Origin: Paenibacillaceae bacterium
GTDB taxonomy: Bacteria; Bacillota; Bacilli; Paenibacillales; NBRC-103111
DNA length: 5,682 bases
NCBI GenBank assembly: GCA_020697475.1
Contig: JAJFMO010000278.1
Span: 1 to 5,682, forward strand
Direction of reading: 5' to 3'
Position 1 is the stretch's first letter. The number at the start of each line of letters is the position of its first letter. Shown here one piece after another: positions 1 through 4,116 of this stretch. Both the position numbers and the translations under genes were made by a program. Under the pieces are notes generated by a model. It saw nothing but the letters and a program-made list of their open reading frames with translations, searched no databases and was not told where the DNA came from.

Positions 1-107
1 AGCAACCTGACGATTTCCTCCTTCGTCAGCAAATCGTTCCAAAACCAAAAAGGAACCGGCGTAAATTCATCCGCCGGTTCGAGAAATTGTTGCCGCAGCG
101 TGTTCAT
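1..107 (-). CDS. N-terminus of a probable glycoside-hydrolase-like protein (partial, runs off the left edge)
   Basis: The first 35 codons of a minus-strand gene are visible, and the reading frame is open to the window edge. The ATG at 105-107 is preceded by GAGGTG (113-118) with a 5-nt spacer, a good ribosome binding site. The visible peptide contains P-V-P-F-W-F-W-N-D at residues 17-25, followed by an acidic T-K-E-E-I stretch. From memory, an aromatic FWFWN block close to the N-terminus followed by an 'EEI' helix is typical of large carbohydrate-active proteins related to the GH106/GH2-like rhamnosidase group, often annotated only as 'glycosyl hydrolase' or hypothetical in Paenibacillus. No catalytic residue is visible, so the function is a guess. 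No signal peptide is seen in the visible part, which suggests a cytoplasmic enzyme. The start is only 32 nt past the hemL stop, so co-transcription with hemL is possible, although a terminator-like hairpin lies inside these first codons. Confidence 0.6.
   Translation of the reverse strand, partial: MNTLRQQFLEPADEFTPVPFWFWNDLLTKEEIVRL
41..80 (-). terminator. Terminator-like hairpin plus T-rich tract inside the first codons of the gene downstream of hemL
   Basis: Read on the minus strand, GAACCGGCG (72-80) and CGCCGGTTC (53-61) form a perfect 9-bp GC-rich stem with a 10-nt loop, followed at once by C-TTTTT-GG-TTTT (52-41). This is the shape of an intrinsic terminator and lies 60 nt beyond the hemL stop codon. 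It is also coding sequence (codons 10-18 form the stem and loop; the T-rich part encodes the F-W-F-W motif), so it may be a coincidence of codon choice, or a partial terminator/attenuator that lowers transcription from hemL into the next gene. Confidence 0.35.
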
Positions 108-139
108 TCTTTCACCTCATTCGAAATTGTATCGGACGG

Positions 140-1441
140 CTACAGCTGCCGCAACGCCTCGTCGTGCGCGGCGATCGTCGCCTCGATATCTTCGTCGGTG
201 TGGGCGGCGGAGATGAACATGCCTTCGAATTGCGAAGGCGCCAGGCTCACGCCCAAGTCGAGCATGTGCCCGAAATAGCGGGAGAACCGCGCGAGATCCG
301 ACGTCTTGGCCGAGTCGTAGTCGATTACCACGCGGTCGGTGAAGAACGGGCACAACATCGATCCGACGCGGTTGATCGTGCTGGCGATGCCGTGCCGCGC
401 CGCGTTGGCGGCGAAGCCCGCTTCCAGCCGCGCCGACTTGCGCTCGAGCTCGTCGTACACGCCCGGCTCACCAAGCAGCTTTAGCGTCATGTAGCCCGCC
501 GTCATCGCCAGCGGGTTGCCGGACAGCGTGCCGGCCTGGTAGATCGGCCCGCTCGGAGCGATGCGCTCCATGATGTCGCGACGGCCACCGTAGGCGCCGA
601 CCGGGAGACCGCCTCCGATCACTTTGCCGAGGCACGTCAAGTCCGGCGTGATGCCATACCGCCCTTGCGCGCAATGATAACCGACGCGGAAGCCCGTCAT
701 CACCTCGTCGAAAATGAGCAAGCTGCCGTATTGCTTCGTCGTCTCGCGCAAGCCTTCGAGGAAGCCCGGCAGCGGGGGCACGACGCCCATGTTGCCGGCA
801 ACCGGCTCGACGATGACGGCGGCGATTTGCTCGCCGAATTTCTCGAAGGCGAGCTGCAAAGACGGCAGGTCGTTGTACGCGACCGTGATCGTATTGGAAG
901 CAACGCCCGCCGGTACTCCCGGGCTGTCCGGAAGCCCAAGCGTCGCCACGCCGGAGCCGGCTTTAATCAGCAGCGAGTCGGCGTGCCCGTGGTAGCTGCC
1001 CTCGAACTTGACGATCTTGTCGCGCCCCGTAAAGCCGCGGGCCAGGCGAATCGCGCTCATCGTCGCCTCCGTGCCGGAGTTGACCATGCGCACGACTTCG
1101 ATCGACGGCACCCGCTCGCACACAAGCTCGGCCATTATCGTCTCGATTTCCGTCGGCGCGCCGAAGCTGGTGCCTCGCTCCGCCGTCTTCTTGAGCGCTT
1201 CGACGACTTCAGGGTGGGCATGTCCCATAATGAGCGGCCCCCACGAACCGATATAATCGATGAATTCATTGCCGTCGATGTCGTAAATGCGCGAACCCGC
1301 TCCACGCTCCACGTATACCGGGGTCAGCCCTACCGACCGATACGCCCGCACAGGGCTGTTCACCCCGCCGGGGATGACCTTTTTCGCCGCTTCAAACGCT
1401 TGCTCCGACTTGCTGCTGACTCTGCGCTTATTGCTCTCCAT
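140..1441 (-). CDS. hemL: Glutamate-1-semialdehyde 2,1-aminomutase (HemL)
   Basis: This cytoplasmic PLP enzyme of the class-III aminotransferase fold converts glutamate-1-semialdehyde to 5-aminolevulinate, the second step of the C5 tetrapyrrole pathway. From the chosen start the protein is 433 residues, normal for the family (about 425-435). Visible landmarks, numbered from ATG 1441, are the N-terminal V-I-P-G-G-V-N-S-P-V-R block (residues 22-32), N-S-G-T-E-A (121-126) for PLP phosphate binding, Y-H-G-H (150-153), F-D-E-V (244-247) with the Asp that contacts the pyridine nitrogen, and C-L-G-K-V-I-G-G-G (270-278) with the Schiff-base lysine at 273. An upstream in-frame TTG at 1460-1462 would add seven residues but has no ribosome binding site; the ATG has AGGAG nine bases upstream. 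The gene is divergent from the Crp/Fnr gene, so here hemL has its own control region instead of ending a hemAXCDBL operon. It could be the sole hemL or a GsaB-type second copy; the window cannot tell. Activity assignment is firm. Confidence 0.97.
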   Translation of the reverse strand: MESNKRRVSSKSEQAFEAAKKVIPGGVNSPVRAYRSVGLTPVYVERGAGSRIYDIDGNEFIDYIGSWGPLIMGHAHPEVVEALKKTAERGTSFGAPTEIETIMAELVCERVPSIEVVRMVNSGTEATMSAIRLARGFTGRDKIVKFEGSYHGHADSLLIKAGSGVATLGLPDSPGVPAGVASNTITVAYNDLPSLQLAFEKFGEQIAAVIVEPVAGNMGVVPPLPGFLEGLRETTKQYGSLLIFDEVMTGFRVGYHCAQGRYGITPDLTCLGKVIGGGLPVGAYGGRRDIMERIAPSGPIYQAGTLSGNPLAMTAGYMTLKLLGEPGVYDELERKSARLEAGFAANAARHGIASTINRVGSMLCPFFTDRVVIDYDSAKTSDLARFSRYFGHMLDLGVSLAPSQFEGMFISAAHTDEDIEATIAAHDEALRQL

Positions 1442-1450
1442 CGCTATCTT

Positions 1451-1455
1451 CTCCT
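1451..1455 (-). promoter_or_regulatory. Ribosome binding site that fixes the hemL start
   Basis: Minus-strand AGGAG lies 9 nt before the ATG at 1439-1441. The competing in-frame TTG at 1460-1462 is preceded by ATTCACGCA, with no purine-rich site. This supports MESNKRR as the true N-terminus, not the seven-residue-longer form. Confidence 0.75.
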
Positions 1456-1470
1456 GTTCCAATGCGTGAA

Positions 1471-1486
1471 TTTTATGATAAGATAG
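1471..1486. promoter_or_regulatory. Probable back-to-back -10 region for hemL and the Crp/Fnr gene
   Basis: This is the only AT-rich patch in the 81-nt hemL/crp gap. It contains TATGAT on the plus strand (1474-1479) and TATCAT on the minus strand (1475-1480), each five of six matches to TATAAT. No convincing -35 hexamer is found 16-18 nt upstream in either direction, so these promoters may be weak or activator-dependent, which would suit control by the Crp/Fnr protein encoded next door. The assignment rests on composition and hexamer match only. Confidence 0.35.
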
Positions 1487-1522
1487 AAGGCAGACATCCC
1501 CCGAAAGAGGCGAACGCCATCC

Positions 1523-2182
1523 ATGATTGAATTTTTAAGCAAAGTTCCGCTGTTTGCCAAATTGAACGAAACCCAACTGCAGGCAATTGACCGAATATGC
1601 GGAAAAAAAACGTTCGCGGCTGGAACGATACTTTTCCGGGAAAATGAAGTCGGAGACATTTTCTACATCGTGTTGTCCGGCTCCCTGAAAATATATAATA
1701 CCACCAAGGGCGGCGAGGAAAAAATACTGGCCACATTCAAGCCCGGCGAAAGCTTCGGCGAGCTGTCGCTGATCGACGGCAAGCCGCGTTCGGCCACCGC
1801 CCAGACGCTCGAGGACAGTGTGTTGATCTGTCTCGACGGCACGTTATTCCTAAGACTGCTGCAAGCCAACTTCGACATCACCAAGTGCATCATGGAGGAG
1901 ATGTGCAACCGGCTGCGAGAGACGAATCAGCACGTGCAGGACTTGACTTTCCTCGATTCGCGGACGCTCGTACTGAAGTCGTTGATCAAGCTGGCGAACA
2001 AGCACGGCAAGCGGTCGGGCACGATGATCGAAATCCGCATGGGACTCAACTACGACGAGCTGTCCCGCATGGCCGGTGTGCAGAAGCCGGTACTGATGCA
2101 GGTGCTGCGCGATCTGCACGAGCGGCAAATTCTCATGCAGGGGCCCGAGTCGATGAAGCTCGATTTGGCCAAGCTGCGGTAG
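1523..2182 (+). CDS. Crp/Fnr-family transcriptional regulator with an atypical recognition helix
   Basis: The 219-residue length is normal for the family. Residues about 5-115 form a cyclic-nucleotide-binding jelly roll, 116-145 the long dimerisation helix, and 165-219 the winged-helix DNA-binding domain. The binding-pocket signature is present: G79-E80-L-S-L, then P88-R89-S90-A91, matching the Gly-Glu and Arg-Ser that hold the cyclic phosphate in E. coli CRP, so a nucleotide ligand is conceivable. The turn L-N-Y-D-E-L-S-R-M-A-G-V (175-186) is family-like, but the recognition helix reads Q-K-P-V-L-M-Q-V-L where most members have R-E/x-T-V-S-R-x-L. The DNA target is therefore likely not the standard CRP/FNR box. 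Four cysteines (26, 103, 122, 128) are scattered and do not form an iron-sulfur cluster pattern. The start has AGAGG at 1506-1510, with a rather long 12-nt spacer. The first roughly 200 nt are more AT-rich than the rest. It is divergent from hemL and convergent with hemY, so control of haem genes is an attractive but unproven inference. Confidence 0.9.
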   Translation: MIEFLSKVPLFAKLNETQLQAIDRICGKKTFAAGTILFRENEVGDIFYIVLSGSLKIYNTTKGGEEKILATFKPGESFGELSLIDGKPRSATAQTLEDSVLICLDGTLFLRLLQANFDITKCIMEEMCNRLRETNQHVQDLTFLDSRTLVLKSLIKLANKHGKRSGTMIEIRMGLNYDELSRMAGVQKPVLMQVLRDLHERQILMQGPESMKLDLAKLR

Positions 2183-2211
2183 GCCTGGTGAAAATGCTGC
2201 CAGATCCTCCT

Positions 2212-2235
2212 CTAACGGTTGTGTGAGACGTTATT
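2212..2235 (+). repeat. Repeat copy A (24 nt, plus orientation)
   Basis: Begins CTAACGGTTG and ends ACGTTATT. Compared with the reverse complements of copies B and C it shares the first ten bases exactly with B and has the same overall length and ends, with differences in the middle (GTGTGAGAC against GCCACAAGC). Its CTAACGGTTG is an exact inverted partner of CAACCGTTAG at 2286-2295 in copy B, so A and B could fold into a long-loop stem. Confidence 0.65.
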
Positions 2236-2271
2236 CAGCCGATAAGAAGTCAAATGGGCGAAAAAAGGGGA

Positions 2272-2295
2272 AATAGCGCTTGTGGCAACCGTTAG
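2272..2295 (-). repeat. Repeat copy B (24 nt, minus orientation)
   Basis: Plus-strand bases begin AATAGCGCTT and end GGCAACCGTTAG. It differs from copy C at only two of 24 positions and lies exactly 50 nt upstream of it. It is inverted with respect to copy A. Confidence 0.75.
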
Positions 2296-2321
2296 GGTGA
2301 AGAATTCCGCGTGCAGGCGCT

Positions 2322-2345
2322 AATAACGCTTGTGGCAACCGCTAG
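2322..2345 (-). repeat. Repeat copy C (24 nt, minus orientation)
   Basis: Plus-strand bases begin AATAACGCTT and end GGCAACCGCTAG, a direct repeat of copy B (22 of 24 identical). In both 50-nt units a CAGGC motif follows at the same offset (2314-2318 after B, 2364-2368 after C), so the tandem unit is about 50 nt and not merely the 24-nt core. Confidence 0.75.
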
Positions 2346-2379
2346 AAGTTTTGTCGCCCAAAACAGGCTGCACGAGTTG

Positions 2380-2392
2380 CTGAATAGTTACG
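2380..2392. repeat. Repeat segment D, related to segment E 50 nt downstream
   Basis: CTGAATAGTTACG here and CCGAACAGTTACG at 2430-2442 match at 11 of 13 positions. Each follows a sequence beginning AGTTTTG and containing ACAGGCT at a similar distance. The 50-nt offset equals the B-to-C offset, which suggests that the whole stretch is one degenerate array. Confidence 0.5.
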
Positions 2393-2420
2393 AGAATGTC
2401 GGAGTTTTGCCGTTACAGGC

Positions 2421-3971
2421 TTAATCACCCCGAACAGTTACGCTTAAGAAGAAGCCGCCGATCGCTTGGGCGGCTTCTTTGCCTTGCCGGATGCAGTCGG
2501 GCAAGCCGACGCCGTGGAAACCCGCGCCGGCGATGGCCACGCCCGGCATCGCGGCGGCCAGCTGCTCCCGCGCCGCGCGGACGCGGTCAAGGTGGCCGAC
2601 CGGGTATTGCGGCATCGACTTCGGCAGCCGCGTGATCTCGTGGAACAGCGGGTCGGCGTCCAGCCCAAGCATGCTTTTCAAGTCGGCGCGGACGCGGGCG
2701 ACGAGCTCATCGTCGGACATGTCGAGCCAGCCTTCGGCGCCTGAGCGCCCGACGTAGCAGCGAAGCAGCACCTTGTCCGACGGAGCCGTGTGCAGCCATT
2801 TGCTCGACGTCCACGTGCAGGCAGTGATGAATTTGCCTTCGGTGCGCGGGACGAGGAAGCCGGAGCCGTCCAGCCGGTCGGCCACGTCCTCGGCGCGGAA
2901 GGCGAGGATGACGTTGGCGACGGAGACGTAAGGAATGTCCGACAACGCCTTAACGGCAGGTAGCGCATCGAGCAGGCGACCGATCGCGAACGTAGGGAGC
3001 GCCAGCACGATCGCGTCGAAACTCTCGATATCCCCGTCGTCGAAACTCACCTTGTACCCTTGCCCGCCATCCCCATCGCTGCCATCCATTCGGCTGATCG
3101 CCGTCAGCCTTCTCCCCGTCTGCAACCGCACACCATCGCGCTTCAGCGCCGCCAACAAAGCTTCTACCAGGGTGACCAGCCCGCCCCGGTACGTCAAAAA
3201 CATGCTGCTCCGCACCAGCTTCGCGACAGGATCCGCCTCGGACGTCGTACCAGTCGCGCCACTTGCGCCACTTGAAACCCCCGTTCCCGCTGCCGCAGCC
3301 TTCGCTGCCGCCTCCGCCTGCTTCCGCCCGGCCCGCGTACCGCGGATGAGGCTGCCGTGCGCCCGCTCCGCCTCGCGAAACTGCGGGAACGTCGCCAGCA
3401 AGCTCAAGCTGTGCGTATCGCCTGCGTAGATTCCCGCGAGCAGCGGCTCGGCGATGCCCGTGAGCACCTCCCGCCCGAGCCTGCGCGTAAGGAAGCCGCC
3501 GAGCGACTCGTCCGCCTCCCCCTCCTTGCGGGGCAGCACCCAATCGAGCCCGGCCCGCAGCTTGCCCGGAAATGACAGCAGCCCTGTCGCCATAAACGGC
3601 TTCAGCTGTGTCGGGATGCCCAGCATCAGCCCGCCCGGCATCGGATGCAACTTCCCCCGCCGCAAAATATACGTCTTCTTGGACTGTGGATTTTGCGCTT
3701 CCAGTTCGCCTTCTAGCCCCAACTCGCGGGTCAGGTCGATGATCGGCGTTTTGCGCGACAGAAACGAGTCCGGCCCTTTCTCGATCGTGAAGCCGTCCTT
3801 CCGCAGCGTGTTGATCTTGCCGCCGAACCGTTCGCTTGCCTCCGCGACCGTAATCTCGGCGTCCCATCCGTGCTCCCGCGCCTGCTTCGCGACGTAAAAC
3901 GCCGCACTCAATCCGGTAATGCCTCCCCCGGCCACCAGGATCCTCTTCCTTTGACCCACTTTCTCCTCCAT
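2421..3971 (-). CDS. hemY: FAD-dependent protoporphyrinogen/coproporphyrinogen III oxidase (HemY/CgoX)
   Basis: This flavin amine-oxidase-fold enzyme removes six electrons from the porphyrinogen ring with oxygen. In Firmicutes the established substrate is coproporphyrinogen III (coproporphyrin-dependent haem pathway). It is a cytoplasmic or membrane-peripheral enzyme. From the chosen ATG it is 516 residues, against about 470 usual. Landmarks: dinucleotide-binding G-G-G-I-T-G-L-S-A-A (15-24), E44 closing the Rossmann strand with R48-F-G-G-K-I (48-53), G-P-D-S-F (66-70), and the C-terminal FAD signature G-A-G-F-H-G-V-G-L-P-D-C-I (482-494). The extra length comes from an Ala/Gly/Ser/Thr-rich loop at 213-245, a Gly/Asp-rich stretch near 295-305, and a short tail after residue 508. 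A GTG at 4011-4013 would add 14 residues but lacks a ribosome binding site and lies upstream of the likely transcription start; GGGGGAG stands 5 nt before ATG 3971. It is convergent with the Crp/Fnr gene and divergent from the membrane regulator. Confidence 0.95.
   Translation of the reverse strand: MEEKVGQRKRILVAGGGITGLSAAFYVAKQAREHGWDAEITVAEASERFGGKINTLRKDGFTIEKGPDSFLSRKTPIIDLTRELGLEGELEAQNPQSKKTYILRRGKLHPMPGGLMLGIPTQLKPFMATGLLSFPGKLRAGLDWVLPRKEGEADESLGGFLTRRLGREVLTGIAEPLLAGIYAGDTHSLSLLATFPQFREAERAHGSLIRGTRAGRKQAEAAAKAAAAGTGVSSGASGATGTTSEADPVAKLVRSSMFLTYRGGLVTLVEALLAALKRDGVRLQTGRRLTAISRMDGSDGDGGQGYKVSFDDGDIESFDAIVLALPTFAIGRLLDALPAVKALSDIPYVSVANVILAFRAEDVADRLDGSGFLVPRTEGKFITACTWTSSKWLHTAPSDKVLLRCYVGRSGAEGWLDMSDDELVARVRADLKSMLGLDADPLFHEITRLPKSMPQYPVGHLDRVRAAREQLAAAMPGVAIAGAGFHGVGLPDCIRQGKEAAQAIGGFFLSVTVRGD
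2430..2442. repeat. Repeat segment E, lying inside the hemY 3' end
   Basis: CCGAACAGTTACG is a near copy of segment D at exactly 50 nt distance, but here it falls within the last codons of hemY (minus strand) and encodes part of the V-T-V-R-G-D tail. It marks the point where the intergenic array meets coding sequence. Confidence 0.5.
2449..2479. terminator. Strong hairpin at the convergent end of hemY and the Crp/Fnr gene, inside hemY codons
   Basis: AAGAAGCCGCC (2449-2459) and GGCGGCTTCTT (2469-2479) form a perfect 11-bp stem with a 9-nt loop. On the minus strand the stem is followed by CTTAAG and on the plus strand by TGCC, so both transcripts get a short U-containing 3' flank (UUCUUCUU for hemY, UUCUUU for the Crp/Fnr gene) rather than a clean U-run. 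It is the strongest hairpin I can find between the two convergent genes and could stop transcription from both sides. It is unusual in lying upstream of the hemY stop codon, encoding A-A-Q-A-I-G-G-F-F. Confidence 0.5.
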
Positions 3972-3976
3972 ACAAA

Positions 3977-3983
3977 CTCCCCC
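3977..3983 (-). promoter_or_regulatory. Ribosome binding site that fixes the hemY start
   Basis: Minus-strand GGGGGAG ends 5 nt before the ATG at 3969-3971. The longer in-frame GTG start at 4011-4013 has only CTATAATCG before it, which is the promoter -10 box and not a Shine-Dalgarno site. Confidence 0.7.
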
Positions 3984-4015
3984 TGCCTGATCCCCGAACC
4001 CTTTTTCACCCACCG

Positions 4016-4043
4016 ATTATAGCATTGATTCAACGATTGACGA
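4016..4043 (-). promoter_or_regulatory. Extended -10 sigma-A-type promoter for hemY
   Basis: On the minus strand a perfect TATAAT (4016-4021) is preceded by TGC (4022-4024), giving an extended -10 element. A -35 candidate TCGTCA (4038-4043, four of six to TTGACA) lies at 16-nt spacing. Transcription would start near 4009, leaving a leader of about 38 nt before ATG 3971. Its -35 box overlaps that of the opposing promoter. Confidence 0.65.
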
Positions 4044-4065
4044 AAGCGGACGGACAAACGATAAT
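4037..4065 (+). promoter_or_regulatory. Sigma-A-type promoter for the membrane regulator gene
   Basis: TTGACG (4037-4042, five of six) and GATAAT (4060-4065, five of six) are separated by 17 nt, the optimal spacing. Transcription would start near 4072, giving a leader of about 45 nt. The -35 box shares bases 4038-4042 with the -35 of the hemY promoter on the other strand. Confidence 0.65.
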
Positions 4066-4116
4066 GAGAGGTGTCGGCGGCCACGCCGGGCGCTCCATGC
4101 GAGAGAGGAGAAAAAC

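Larger units (their letters stand above)
1444..1486. repeat. 7-bp inverted repeat spanning the hemL/crp intergenic region
   Basis: CTATCTT (1444-1450) and AAGATAG (1480-1486) are perfect inverted copies separated by 29 nt. One arm sits between the hemL Shine-Dalgarno and its ATG; the other lies in the AT-rich -10 patch. In a hemL transcript that started far enough upstream the arms could pair and mask the start. As DNA they could be two half-sites. Seven-base matches this close can arise by chance. Confidence 0.3.
2183..2420. other. Convergent intergenic region, no gene, filled with degenerate repeats
   Basis: These 238 nt lie between the stop codons of the Crp/Fnr gene and hemY. No ORF with a plausible start and ribosome binding site is seen. 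No classical terminator (GC-rich stem followed by a T-run) occurs just after the Crp/Fnr stop. The content is mainly the repeat units described separately: three 24-nt copies at 2212-2345, then two shorter related segments, the last of which runs into hemY. Confidence 0.7.

Noticed and set aside
1442..1462. Seven-residue-longer hemL from a TTG start
   Set aside because: No Shine-Dalgarno precedes the TTG, whereas AGGAG is well placed for the ATG at 1441.
665..1486. Long plus-strand reading frame of 273 codons opposite hemL
   Set aside because: It is fully antisense to a strongly conserved gene, is rich in Arg/His/Ala as GC-rich shadow frames are, has no ribosome binding site and shows no recognisable domain.
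1509..1518. GGCG-AA-CGCC dyad just before the Crp/Fnr start as an operator
   Set aside because: Ten bases of GC-rich palindrome are too short to support a claim in DNA of this composition, and the 2-nt loop rules out a stable RNA hairpin.
1523..2182. Reading the Crp/Fnr protein as an iron-sulfur FNR because it has four cysteines
   Set aside because: Cys 26, 103, 122 and 128 are dispersed and match neither the N-terminal cluster of E. coli FNR nor the C-terminal cluster of Bacillus Fnr.
2222..2235. A CRP-type box beginning TGTGA
   Set aside because: The second half-site (ATTCA) does not match TCACA, the motif is part of repeat copy A, and it lies in a convergent gap rather than a promoter.
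2212..2345. The three 24-nt repeats as a small CRISPR array
   Set aside because: One copy is inverted, the copies are degenerate, the spacing is partly conserved in sequence (CAGGC recurs in the 'spacers'), and there are no cas genes.
2950..3975. Minus-strand reading frame of 341 codons overlapping hemY in another frame
   Set aside because: It lies within the same DNA as the conserved FAD protein, and its Arg/Gly-rich composition is that of a frame-shifted shadow.
3972..4013. Fourteen-residue-longer hemY from a GTG start
   Set aside because: The GTG follows the TATAAT box directly and would lie upstream of the predicted transcript start; it has no ribosome binding site.
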